Origin: Prosopocoilus inquinatus
Taxonomy: Eukaryota; Arthropoda; Insecta; Coleoptera; Lucanidae
Direction of reading: 5' to 3'
Assembly: GCA_036172665.1 (NCBI GenBank)
Contig: CM069872.1
Span: 22,051,001 to 22,115,000, forward strand
DNA length: 64,000 nt
A model generated the notes under the pieces. That model searched no databases. It was not told the DNA's origin and saw only the letters and a program-made list of their open reading frames with translations. This document shows positions 43,375-51,707 of the stretch, piece after piece; position 1 is the stretch's first letter; every line of letters begins with the position of its first letter. The position numbers were made by a program, and so were the translations under genes.

Positions 43375-44215
43375 ATGAATGTACATCTAGTCTGCATCAA
43401 TATTAGATCTTTGCTACCTAAACTGCATGCTTTATCAAATTTCATTGAACAAAATAATATAGACGTGTTAGTTGTAATTGAAACATGGCTTAATGAAACA
43501 ATTAGTACCAATAATATTAATATAAATGGTTATAATGTTTTGAGGAAAGACAGATCTGAGCGGGGTGGTGGGGTCGCTATATATTGCAGAAATATATTTA
43601 ATTACAAAATTATACCTACAGTTAATGCTATAGAACAAATGTGGTTATCTCTTCAATTCGCCGGAACAAAGTTTGTAGTGGGTGCACTATATAAACCCCC
43701 TCAAACTGATTACAGATTTTTTCTGAATGAACTTGAGGATTCCTTCACAATTGTCTTACCGTATTCGGAGAAGATTTTTTGTTGCGGTGATTTTAATATT
43801 GATTTTTTAAAGCCAAACAATTCTTCCACTCTTCACTTTGAAAATTTCCTAGAGTCTATCAGTTATGTGCAACTTATTAAACAGCCAACCCGTTTAACTC
43901 TTACGTCAGCAACTTTAATAGATTTAATATTAACGTCTGAAGATTCTACAGTTGTTAATTCTGGAGTTCTTAACTGTGATCTCTCGGATCACGATGCTGT
44001 CTTCTGTAAGTCCCCGGCATCGAAACCTCAAATAACGCCTATATATCGCACTTTTATAGAGACTATAAAAATATGATTTGGGAACATTTTGAAGCAGATT
44101 TACATTCTATACAGTTCCACTTTATATTTAGAATCAAAAATATTGACGAAAAGGTCTGTTTCTTCAATTCACTAGTGTTAGATTTATTTAATAAACATGC
44201 ACCGCTTATAACGCG
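43375..44215 (+). pseudogene. LINE ORF2, endonuclease domain only
   Basis: ATG 43,375 (MNVHLVCINIRSLLPKL) begins an apurinic-type endonuclease: NIRSLL, then VIETWLNE (catalytic Glu), GYNVLRKDRSERGGGVAIYC, CGDFNIDF (DxN), and CDLSDHDAVF (SDH, about 43,975-44,005). The first stop is at 44,074. A shifted frame continues with sequence typical of the linker before RT up to about 44,213, where the virus-like cluster begins abruptly. The nicking domain looks complete, but there is no reverse transcriptase, so this copy is split or truncated at its 3' side, which is uncommon for LINEs. Confidence 0.85.
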
Positions 44216-44224
44216 GCAGTAGTA

Positions 44225-44312
44225 GGAATAGGCCGATTCTGGAACCTCCTCCGACCTTGACCAATAAAAGTCAAGGTCAAGGTCGGAGGAGGTTCCAGAA
44301 TCGGCCTATTCC
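44225..44312. repeat. Hairpin, two perfect 37-bp arms, 14-nt loop
   Basis: Arms 44,225-44,261 and 44,276-44,312 are exact complements (left begins GGAATAGGCCGATTCTGGAA). From here to about 44,600 run degenerate units of GGTCAAGGTCGGAGGAGGTT. It may be the terminus of the virus-like element. Confidence 0.9.
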
Positions 44313-44600
44313 TGACGTGACCTGACCATGACCTTAAACTTCAAGGCTATGACCTGAGGTGACCTCGATCAAGGTCAAGATTGGAGGTGGTTCCAGAATC
44401 GACCTGTTCCTAACGTAACCGAGAGGTAACTTTGAAATGACCTTGAGGGTTCAAGGTTAAGATCGGAGGAGGTTCTAAAATTTGCTTTGTGCCGATGTAA
44501 CTACAAGGTTAAGGATCAAGTCAGAGGAGGTTTCAAAATCTCAATGTCATTGACGTGACCTTAACTTGACGGCGGATCCAAAAACGGTTTATCTTGAATA
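44313..44600. repeat. Degenerate GGTCAAGGTCGGAGGAGG repeats
   Basis: Five or so diverged units (for example TCAAGATTGGAGGTGGTTCC, TTAAGATCGGAGGAGGTTC, CAAGTCAGAGGAGGTTTC) with TGACCT/AGGTCA half-sites between them. AGGTCA-like half-sites are nuclear-receptor motifs, but this may simply be the repeat sequence. Confidence 0.7.
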
Positions 44601-44646
44601 CGACCGTAAGGTTGGAGAAGGTAGGGACCCCCACCTAAAATCTTGT

Positions 44647-44681
44647 TATATAAGGTTCTTCATTTGGGAATAGATTCAGTT
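44647..44681 (+). promoter_or_regulatory. Core promoter: TATA box and initiator
   Basis: TATATAAG at 44,647-44,654 and TCAGTT at 44,676-44,681, with the A of the initiator 31 nt after the first T. This is the canonical arthropod TATA-Inr spacing. It would give a short leader exon of about 57 nt ending at the GTAAGT donor at 44,735. Confidence 0.7.
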
Positions 44682-44733
44682 GTTACAGAACTGAGTTGTG
44701 TTGTTAAGCTAATCACCAACCTACATACATAAA

Positions 44734-45461
44734 AGTAAGTTTAAATCATCTTATTGTAATAATTTATAATTTGTATATTTTTATTGTATTTAACAGTGAC
44801 ATCAAAACAAGTGGATTTTTTCCTGAAACAAAAGAGAAGGCACGTGACCGATTCTTGTGATGACGTACAGAAGAAAAGACTTCTGACTGAAAACGTTGAC
44901 AAACCAAAAGAAGAAAAGCCGGATGAGCACGGTTTGAATATGCCCTCAGTTCGAAACGAGTTTCAATTTGAAATACTCTCCCAGCCTTATTTCACAGATG
45001 AAGATTTTTGTCAATGTGATACTAATGAGACAGCACCTTCCGAGATTTCAGAAGCAAGAGAGGTGACTAACGTAGATCAGTTGCCACTTTTAGCTCAAAG
45101 TGTATATTTTCTAAATAAGAGCCGTACGAAGTGGATTTGTGTCGGACTGTGTACCGAAACATTTTTTGATCCGATAATACGTATTATGGGTTCCAAAAGG
45201 CAGAGCATATCGTTTTTAGAAGAGGAATGGAAAGAATTTTGTTCTTATAACTACACTTTGAAGTCGTATTTTACTGAGAAGAAAACTATTTTTCCGGTAA
45301 TGAAAATCAGCTCAGTAAAGGCGTCTTTCGAACGCATCGAAGGAACGAAAATACTGAAATTAGAAAGAGGTGTAGAGACATTTTATATATCTTATAAAGG
45401 TCTATTGGAACTCTGGAAATTGTGTGATATTATATTATATCGTTTAGAAACAATTTTTTAG
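44734..45461 (+). CDS. Unknown protein, start codon built by splicing
   Basis: A leader exon ends ...CATAAAA|GTAAGT at 44,734; a 62-nt intron (44,735-44,796) ends TTTAACAG. The A of the leader and the TG of exon 2 together form the start codon. Exon 2 then runs 44,797-45,461, about 222 residues: a Lys-rich start (QVDFFLKQKRR), an acidic middle, and a folded-looking C-terminal half (WKEFCSYNYTLKSYF, ILKLERGVETFYISYKGLLELW). The last part has the beta-strand/helix rhythm of PC4-like single-strand DNA-binding proteins, but this is only an impression. It ends in a T6 run followed by TAG. The next ORF looks like its continuation. Confidence 0.6.
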
Positions 45462-45664
45462 TTTTGAAACAATTGAACTATAAATCATTCTATAGCAACA
45501 TGATTCCATGCTTGAGTGTAATGGAAAGTGATATGAAGACAAATGTTAAATCATTTCTTAATAATGAAATATCTGAGAAAGGAGCAATTACAAATGAATT
45601 AATGATGTTTGGAATTAGTAAATTAATTTTTGATATAAGTATGCATAAAGCTGTTAATATGTAA
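45455..45664 (+). pseudogene. Likely C-terminal part of the preceding protein after a frameshift
   Basis: In the frame shifted by one at the T6 run (45,454-45,459), an open stretch continues to TAA at 45,662-45,664: KQLNYKSFYSNMIPCLSVME, KSFLNNEISEK. It shows coding-like composition and no start of its own. I infer a one-base indel in the homopolymer split one gene in two. A poly(A) signal follows at 45,718. Alternatively it is a separate short protein. Confidence 0.5.
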
Positions 45665-45854
45665 ATGTTATGTGATTTAATATGTATATATTTCTAGATA
45701 TAACACTGTCAGTTATAAATAAAATTTTCTAAGAACACTGTTTGGTCCGTTATTTAATAAACTAACGATACTTAACCAAAAAATTAAGAGAAATTTTTAC
45801 GCTAAATAAAGATAAGCAGTGAGTATTGAAGTAGTATACATGTAACATCGTTGA

Positions 45855-46691
45855 CTGTTAGAAAGAAAAGCCATAAATGCGACGTCGCGTCAAAACACTG
45901 CGAGAAGTACCTTAAAACGAAAAGGTCGTGGTTTACTTAATACGTTAATTAATAAACTACCAGTAGAGTTACACTTACCAGGTTACAATTACTGCGGTCC
46001 GGGCACAAAATTAGACGATCGACTTAAAAGAGGAGACAGAAGTGTGAATGCGTTGGATGAGGCGTGCAAGCAACACGATATCGCATATTCTGTAAGTAGC
46101 GATTTAGAAAAACGTCACGAAGCAGATAAAAAATTGTATCAAGCGGCAGTGAAAAGAGTGAAGAGTACAGAAGCGGAATTTGGTGAAAAAGCATCTGCGT
46201 TATCTATAGCCTCCTTAATGAAAGCTAAGACAAAGCTTGGAATGGGAAACGGAGTGAAAAGAAAGCGTAGTAAAAGGAAGAAGCGTGGTGGTAAATTATC
46301 ATTTCGACAAGCTGTAAGGAAAGCACAACATGCAATTTCACGTAATGGTAACAAGAGTCTGTTAGAAAATGTGAAATTGGCGCAGGCTGTTTTAAAGAAG
46401 GACCACAAGAAAATAAGACCTCCACGTCAAAGAGTGATACCAATTCCTAAGAGAGGAGGATTTTTACCTTTAATTCCATTATTTGCGGCTTTGGGCGCAA
46501 TAGGATCGCTCGGCGGCGGTGCAGCTGCAATTGCTAAGGCGGTAAACGATGCAAAAGCTGCGAAAGAGCAACTGAAAGAGGCAGAGCGACATAATCGCGC
46601 TATGGAAACAAAAGCAGTGGGAAGCGGATTCTATATAAAACCTTACAAAACAGGGTGTGGGTTATATTTACGATCCAATCCAAAAAACTGA
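45855..46691 (+). CDS. Parvovirus-type phospholipase A2 fused to minor-capsid-like tail
   Basis: The frame is open from 45,855 to TGA 46,689-46,691. The first ~75 residues after the Arg-rich start hold the PLA2 signature: LPGYNYCGPGT (calcium loop, about 45,979-46,011) and DEACKQHDIAYS (His-Asp dyad, about 46,053-46,088), as in parvovirus VP1 and many Polinton-type capsids. Then comes a Lys/Arg-rich stretch (KRKRSKRKKRGGK), a hydrophobic Gly/Ala segment (LIPLFAALGAIGSLGGGAAA, about 46,468-46,530) and a tail with GSGFYIKPYKTGCGLYLR, resembling adenovirus pVI/pX-type proteins. The lipase domain in relatives breaches endosomal membranes. No in-frame ATG precedes the lipase; ATG 45,877 is in another frame, so the 5' end is spliced, non-AUG, or frameshifted. 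Confidence 0.8.
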   Translation: MLERKAINATSRQNTARSTLKRKGRGLLNTLINKLPVELHLPGYNYCGPGTKLDDRLKRGDRSVNALDEACKQHDIAYSVSSDLEKRHEADKKLYQAAVKRVKSTEAEFGEKASALSIASLMKAKTKLGMGNGVKRKRSKRKKRGGKLSFRQAVRKAQHAISRNGNKSLLENVKLAQAVLKKDHKKIRPPRQRVIPIPKRGGFLPLIPLFAALGAIGSLGGGAAAIAKAVNDAKAAKEQLKEAERHNRAMETKAVGSGFYIKPYKTGCGLYLRSNPKN

Positions 46692-47062
46692 AATATTTGC
46701 CTCGGCGACCGTTGACTAACATTGACATACTGAAATATGCTAAAATATGGAAATTACCTTTCTTTCGAGGTGTGTTTATGAGAGATACTTTACCTAAAAA
46801 GATATGGAAGCATGAAAGTGGAGTAGTGAATTTAGATAGCGATTCTGGTGAAGGAACGCATTGGGTGGCATATTATAAGAGAGGAGGAATCGTAAAATAT
46901 TTTGACAGCTATGGAGATCTACGACCTCCAGTTGAAGTAGAGAAATATCTTTTGTCGAACGGATTGGGAGTTATTAACTATAATTATGAAAGGTATCAGA
47001 AACAAAATACACAAAATTGTGGACACTTATGTCTACAGTTTTTAAAGTCCTTTACAAGTTAA
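46655..47062 (+). CDS. Adenain-type cysteine protease
   Basis: Matches the C5 (adenovirus maturation protease) and Ulp1-like fold. The catalytic residues, numbered from GTG 46,655, are His69 (GTHWVAYY), Asp84 (KYFDSYG), Gln120 and Cys126 (QNCGHLCLQF). About 110-135 residues, shorter than adenain (about 200) but normal for Polinton proteases. The start is uncertain: it overlaps the PLA2 gene by 37 nt, and the first clear homology (RPLTNIDILKYAK) is near 46,707. It would trim capsid precursors during assembly. All catalytic residues are intact, notable in a defective-looking element. Confidence 0.85.
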   Translation: MWVIFTIQSKKLKYLPRRPLTNIDILKYAKIWKLPFFRGVFMRDTLPKKIWKHESGVVNLDSDSGEGTHWVAYYKRGGIVKYFDSYGDLRPPVEVEKYLLSNGLGVINYNYERYQKQNTQNCGHLCLQFLKSFTS

Positions 47063-47084
47063 GTAAGAATGTAGTACTTGAAAG

Positions 47085-47819
47085 ATGGTCAACATGGAAT
47101 CTTCACCCGTTGCGTGTACATTCACTCTTACGGGAACTGAATCAGTTTTATTTTGTGAATTGAATCCACCACTATACCTCGATGAAGAGGCAACATATGA
47201 AATGTGCTTGTTAAATTTTGAAACGTTTAATGCAATACCTAACATAGATGAAAGTAATAATTTGATACATTATGAAGAAACAGGAAAAACGACGGTTTGG
47301 AAAACTATCGTTATACCTACAGGTACATATGAACTAGACGATATCAACCAATATCTGAAAGATTATTTTCAAAATAACAATATCCCTGATTATATAAACA
47401 TTAAAGGAAATAATAATACTTTAAAGGCAACCATACACAGTTCGGTTAAGCTCGATTTTAGTAAACCAAATTCATTGGGAAAATTGTTGGGTTTTAAACC
47501 GCGAACGTTGAAAGTAAACGATAATAACATTGGTGATTTTCCGGTGGAAATAAATAAAGTAAATGCTATAAGAATAGAATGTAATCTAACCGGTGGATCT
47601 TATAACAACGGAGAACCCGGTCATGTTTTGTATCATTTCTTTCCAAATGTACCTCCAGGGTTTAAAATAATAGAATCCCCTCTTCAAGCTATTTATCTTC
47701 CAGTGACCGTGAACGTGATTACGAGAATAGTCATTCGACTATTAGATCAAGAGAATCGATTAGTAAATTTTAGAAACGAAGTAATTACTCTAAGACTTCA
47801 TTTGAGAAGATTCACATAA
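47085..47819 (+). CDS. Penton-like minor capsid protein (inferred)
   Basis: 244 codons from ATG 47,085 (a second ATG at 47,094). Strand-rich sequence with no membrane segment: FTLTGTESVLFCELNPPLYL, YEMCLLNFETFNAIPNI, TGTYELDDINQYLK, LGKLLGFKPRTL. The YELCLINFETYNSIPNI-like motif followed by GxYEIxDI is a pattern I associate with the vertex protein of insect Polinton-like elements. A single jelly roll is expected but cannot be shown from sequence alone. It directly follows the protease and overlaps the next small gene at TAATG. Confidence 0.6.
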   Translation: MVNMESSPVACTFTLTGTESVLFCELNPPLYLDEEATYEMCLLNFETFNAIPNIDESNNLIHYEETGKTTVWKTIVIPTGTYELDDINQYLKDYFQNNNIPDYINIKGNNNTLKATIHSSVKLDFSKPNSLGKLLGFKPRTLKVNDNNIGDFPVEINKVNAIRIECNLTGGSYNNGEPGHVLYHFFPNVPPGFKIIESPLQAIYLPVTVNVITRIVIRLLDQENRLVNFRNEVITLRLHLRRFT

Positions 47820-47992
47820 TGATTATTTACGATAGCAATTATTCGAAACGGAAAGAGTGTAGCAGAATTAGACGTAATGTATTATTTAAACCACGGAAAC
47901 AGATACTGAACTGTTGTCGACAAAAAAAACTGAAATTGACACAGAGAAATCGAATATATTTAGAGAGTTTAGGTTATAAGGTGCTAACATAG
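47819..47992 (+). CDS. Small basic protein, 57 residues
   Basis: ATG at 47,819-47,821 overlaps the stop of the penton-like gene (TAATG) and ends at TAG 47,990-47,992. MIIYDSNYSKRKECSRIRRN, then FKPRKQIL and LESLGYKVLT. About 30% Lys/Arg; two adjacent Cys. Its position between penton and capsid genes, and its basic nature, fit a small core or cement protein. I do not recognise a family with confidence. Confidence 0.55.
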   Translation: MIIYDSNYSKRKECSRIRRNVLFKPRKQILNCCRQKKLKLTQRNRIYLESLGYKVLT

Positions 47993-48079
47993 GGGGAATT
48001 ATTCTGTAGAAGAAACGTAACCGTCAAAGGGTGAACACCATCATTACACGTAAGGCAATCATCATCTAAACAGAACGAC

Positions 48080-49300
48080 ATGGATATTTTGGGAGTAACT
48101 GATAAAATTAAATTGGACACTTCAATAACCAGTATGGAGTTCCATTCACACTTACCATTCAGTTCATCATTTGGTAATAACGATGAAGTGCGTATCACCG
48201 TACCTGAGATCGACAATTACACCCTCCCTTGCGAAAGTTATTTGTACGTAGAGGGAAGACTGCGTTTGGTTAGTGATAATACTAAACACAGTGCGACGGC
48301 ACAATTGATAAATAATCCGGTAGCTTATATGTTTAGCGAGATTAGATATCTTCTGAACGGAGTACAGGTGGATTCGGTAAGAAATGTTGGCATAACATCA
48401 ACAATGAAAGGGTATTTTTCTTTTACTCGCAACGATACAGTAAAATTGGAAAATGCAGGATGGATTCAGGAGAATGATAAAATGAGCGATATACTCAACG
48501 TTAAGGGAGATTTCTCAGCAAGTGTACCTTTAAAGACACTATTAGGTTTTGGGGAAGATTATAAAAAGATCGTCTTGAATATGAGGCAAGAATTAGTATT
48601 GATCAGAGCAAATGATGACGTTGATGCAGTTCTGGAAACAAACAAGACGGAAAAGATTAAATTAATAATTGACAAAATTGTATGGCGTATACCTCATATT
48701 TCTGTTGGACTACGTGAGCAATTGGCTTTAACGAGAGTGACAGACAGAGATGTTGAAATACAAATTCCTTTCAGAAGCTGGGAGTTGCACGAGTATCCGT
48801 CGCTCCCAACTACGACAAGTCATTCTTGGACAGTAAAAACGGCTCCGCAGTTGGAAACGCCAAGGTACATAATCATCGGTTTTCAAACTAAGCGAAAGGG
48901 TGTCGTCGATGCAAACATGAGTCTGTTTGATGACGTTAAGTTAAAATCATTAACGGTATTTCTAAATGGCGAACGCTATCCGTACGACAATATTGATATT
49001 GATATTGAAAATAACAAATACGCCGTTATATACGACATGTATTCCAGATTTCAGGAAAATTATTATCATCGTGAAAGCAGTCAACCTTGGTTCAATCCAA
49101 AAGGATTAGCTAGTTGCCCATTAATAGGAATCGACTGCACTTTTCAGAGAGATGTAATGCATAAAAGTGCAGTAGAAATAAGAATTGAGTTTACAACTAA
49201 AGAAAATATTAAAGCTGATACTATTGCTTACTGTTTAATTCTGCATGACAAAGCGTTCTCTTATTCACCTCTCACCAAAATTGTCCGTCAGTTGATGTAA
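48080..49300 (+). CDS. Major-capsid-like protein (double jelly roll, inferred)
   Basis: 406 codons, uninterrupted, ATG 48,080 (MDILGVTDKIKLD). Strand-rich throughout. Motifs: VRITVPEIDNYTLPCESYLY (about 48,187-48,247), RYLLNGVQVDSVRN, DREVEIQ-like (DRDVEIQIPFRSW), PRYIIIGFQTKRKG, LNGERYPYDN and a C-terminal IAYCLILHDKAFSYSPL. The overall plan resembles the capsid-type proteins of Polinton-related elements, including the C. elegans transposon protein F54H12.2 group. At 406 residues it is shorter than a typical Polinton capsid protein (about 600). A structure prediction would decide; intact over its length. Confidence 0.6.
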   Translation: MDILGVTDKIKLDTSITSMEFHSHLPFSSSFGNNDEVRITVPEIDNYTLPCESYLYVEGRLRLVSDNTKHSATAQLINNPVAYMFSEIRYLLNGVQVDSVRNVGITSTMKGYFSFTRNDTVKLENAGWIQENDKMSDILNVKGDFSASVPLKTLLGFGEDYKKIVLNMRQELVLIRANDDVDAVLETNKTEKIKLIIDKIVWRIPHISVGLREQLALTRVTDRDVEIQIPFRSWELHEYPSLPTTTSHSWTVKTAPQLETPRYIIIGFQTKRKGVVDANMSLFDDVKLKSLTVFLNGERYPYDNIDIDIENNKYAVIYDMYSRFQENYYHRESSQPWFNPKGLASCPLIGIDCTFQRDVMHKSAVEIRIEFTTKENIKADTIAYCLILHDKAFSYSPLTKIVRQLM

Positions 49301-49380
49301 ACCGTGAATGGCAGTATTAACAGAGAAGCTAAAACTATTTGATTTAATTTGATTTTATAAGAAGCAACATCAACCGAACC

Positions 49381-49911
49381 ATGAAAAAACGATTTATTGT
49401 CATTGACATTCAAGGATTTAAAGTGGAAAATAATCAGTTTATACCAAAAGAGTTGGCTTCTTACGATAGTGAAAGAAAAGTGAGTCATTTTTTATTTCAA
49501 CCACCCACAAGTTTGTCAATGGTCCCCAGAAAATTTCAAAATGTTGCAAACTGGTTAATGACCAATCACCATTGCATTGATTGGAATAGAGGATTCGTCC
49601 CCTTATCTGAGTTTGACGCAATCATCAACTTTTTATGTTGTACAGCCAAAGTCGTTTACGTTAAAGGAGTGGAGAAGTCTCGATTTCTATGTGAAATTCT
49701 AGCGAAAAGCAATGGTGAAAGTGTACCTGTGTTAGATTTGGGTGAAATTTACGAAGATGTACAAAAATTGCAAAAATCCGAACCCAAGTGTCCATTTCAC
49801 TCAAGAAAAAATTGCATGTGTGCTTTAACGAACGTGTTTGATTTACATAAATTTATTCAAACAAAGTTATATGAAGGATTTTTTACACTAAACATTTGGG
49901 ATATATTATGA
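49381..49911 (+). CDS. Unknown protein with VIDIQGF start (nuclease-like?)
   Basis: 176 codons from ATG 49,381. The N-terminus FIVIDIQGFKVENNQFIPKE has an Asp in the first strand, as in RNase H-like or DnaQ-type nucleases. Later come NHHCIDWNRGFVPL, VYVKGVEKSRFL and a Cys/His cluster CPFHSRKNCMCALTNV near the end. I recall similar proteins beside capsid genes in other insect elements but have no established function for them. The combination of acidic residues and a Cys/His cluster would suit a small nuclease. Intact. Confidence 0.55.
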   Translation: MKKRFIVIDIQGFKVENNQFIPKELASYDSERKVSHFLFQPPTSLSMVPRKFQNVANWLMTNHHCIDWNRGFVPLSEFDAIINFLCCTAKVVYVKGVEKSRFLCEILAKSNGESVPVLDLGEIYEDVQKLQKSEPKCPFHSRKNCMCALTNVFDLHKFIQTKLYEGFFTLNIWDIL

Positions 49912-49956
49912 GGAAACTTTGGTTCTTAGTTAGTATAAGAAAAGTTCAGCTTCGCA

Positions 49957-50292
49957 ATGGATTTCTTCTCCCGTCTATTTTGCAAGAACATTATAAAGCA
50001 TGTTGTAGAGAAGGTTGGCGAAGTTATTGACCAGTACGAAAAAGATTGTTCGTTCAGTAGTATACCAGATAAGGATTTGAAGTACTTTCCAAAATCGTAT
50101 CTATGTACCAGAGTCACAGCCGTAGATCTAGAATACATCTGGCCTAAGTTGCCAATCCATTATCAACGCTGTAAATATCTACAAAGTCAGAGACTCTGTC
50201 ACCAACATTGGAATCAAACCGAATTTTCTTTGGATGAAATAGATGGTCCACCTCCACGGAAGAAGAATTGCTATTTGTGTACTTATTCTTAA
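49957..50292 (+). CDS. Unknown small Cys-containing protein
   Basis: 111 codons from ATG 49,957 (MDFFSRLFCKNIIKH) to TAA 50,290-50,292. A helical N-terminal half, then YLCTRVTAVDLEYIWPKLP, and a C-terminal CHQHWNQ ... RKKNCYLCTYS that could bind zinc. Same strand, 45 bp after the previous gene. A poly(A) signal follows at 50,350. No family recognised. Confidence 0.5.
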   Translation: MDFFSRLFCKNIIKHVVEKVGEVIDQYEKDCSFSSIPDKDLKYFPKSYLCTRVTAVDLEYIWPKLPIHYQRCKYLQSQRLCHQHWNQTEFSLDEIDGPPPRKKNCYLCTYS

Positions 50293-50364
50293 ATATTATT
50301 ATTAAAATATTAATTATTAAATATTGTTATTAATAATATATTATTATACAATAAACTATAATCA

Positions 50365-51000
50365 GAAAGGAGTTGTTATTTTATTCGTTATTAATTTTAA
50401 TAAATCAATTTAAGGATTTAAGAAAGAATTTAGAAATACATTGCGTTATTAAATTATTTAGATTAACTCTTGCTGAGCTTGGCTTGACAGATTTTTATTG
50501 TCTTTGAAAGTATCGCTTTATTCGATTGAAATTTCAAACGTTGTCAAATTTGCGAATTTTCTACGATGTAAAAGTCACAAAAATGGCTTTAAAATTATAA
50601 TAAACTAAATTAGAAAGGAGACGTTATTAATTTTAATCGATCAATTTACAATTTAAGGATTTAGATTCACACACCGTCGTATAATAAATTAAGTGGCATA
50701 GAAAAAATAAACATGTTTGAAGGCGTACGTCGATTAAATATACAAACACTATAAAATTTACATATGTATTCCGAGTTGTGAATGAATATAAATACCGTTT
50801 TAAATAAGTAAAAACAAGCACGTTTTAAAGCGAGCCATACTAGCATAAATTGCCTAATAATAAATTAACATATTTACGAGCATTCACCGTCGATTTAAAA
50901 TTCAAATTCAATTTGCATAGAAATCGTTTAACTAATATATTATTATTACACACCAGTCTCAATCGGTCTCTCACAGAGCTTAGTGCGTGTTTACCAAGAG
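50365..51000. other. AT-rich, no gene seen
   Basis: No ORF with recognisable content. GAAAGGAG(A/T)(C/T)GTTATT recurs at about 50,366 and 50,612, and TCAATTTAAGGATTTAG-like sequence recurs at about 50,405 and 50,641, so the 50.37-50.66 kb stretch is partly a diverged duplication. Confidence 0.5.
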
Positions 51001-51004
51001 AATA

Positions 51005-51163
51005 TAAGTAAGAGAATATTTTTAAGAATGTAATTTAAATTTACACGATTCTTACAAATAAAGATTAGGGGCTGACTGTATACGATAAGTAAGAGAAATA
51101 TTTTTAAGAATGTAATTTAAATTTACACGATTCTTACAAATAAAGATTAGGGGCTGACTGTTC
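51005..51163. repeat. Tandem duplication, ~83-bp unit
   Basis: Two copies of AAGTAAGAGAA...TATTTTTAAGAATGTAATTTA ... GATTAGGGGCTGACTGT, nearly identical, with ATACGATA between. Confidence 0.9.
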
Positions 51164-51430
51164 GATGAAATCATGGTTTCTAGGAGATGAGTGCTCGTGA
51201 AATGTGTATCGTTAAACTGTGTGACACTTGCAAGTTTGATTTAGGAAAATTTTTGCAAATAAAGATTATTATTCGACAGATACACTTTTTCCTTACATTC
51301 AATTGGATAAAGATTATTGTAAACTTGGTAATAATAAGATTATTATTAAACTTCGTAAATGTTATTCAAATTCTAAAGTCGTTAGAGAGAATAATTAGTT
51401 ATTGAAATTTTTTCAAAATAACTGCAAGTA

Positions 51431-51525
51431 AGAATGAAAAAAGAGAAGGAGAGAAAAGAAAGAAGAAAAGAAGAGGAAGGAAGGAAAAAAGGAGGAAAGA
51501 AAGGAAAGAAGATAAGAGGAAAGGT
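51431..51525. repeat. ~95-nt polypurine tract
   Basis: Almost only A and G (GAAAAAAGAGAAGGAGAGAA ...). A C-rich tract (CCCCCCCCTCCC) follows at about 51,630. Low-complexity; open frames here have no meaning as genes. Confidence 0.85.
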
Positions 51526-51707
51526 TAGTTCCAGTGGGCCGTGGTTACGCCTTCGTTACGCCTTCGTGACGCCCAGAAAATGGAAAGGGAAGAGTAGGGA
51601 TAGGAGTGGGGAGAGGGCTTTCTTTTCCCCCCCCCCCTCCCTACTACGGCTTTCAAATCTCCGAATCTAAGCTATCTTATAACACCGGTCTCTGCTCGGG
51701 CGCCATG

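Larger units (their letters stand above)
44216..50360 (+). mobile_element. Polinton/adintovirus-like gene cluster (defective or partial)
   Basis: About 6 kb in which every recognisable gene is on plus, closely spaced: two pieces of an unknown protein (44,797-45,664), PLA2/minor capsid (45,855-46,691), adenain-type protease (46,655-47,062), penton-like (47,085-47,819), small basic (47,819-47,992), capsid-like (48,080-49,300), and two unknowns (49,381-50,292). Poly(A) signals occur at 45,718-45,723 and 50,350-50,355. The left border is the hairpin next to the truncated LINE; the right border was not found. No protein-primed DNA polymerase, integrase, or FtsK/HerA-type ATPase is seen. Identification rests on the PLA2 and protease motifs; the structural labels are inferred from position and size. 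Confidence 0.7.

Noticed and set aside
44313..44600. AGGTCA/TGACCT half-sites as nuclear-receptor response elements
   Set aside because: They belong to degenerate repeats; no conserved spacing that would single out a receptor site.
46139..46443. Minus-strand frames over the PLA2 gene
   Set aside because: Antisense to a gene with clear catalytic motifs.
51434..51670. Open frame rich in Lys/Glu/Arg
   Set aside because: It is the translation of a polypurine tract; no domain and no start context.
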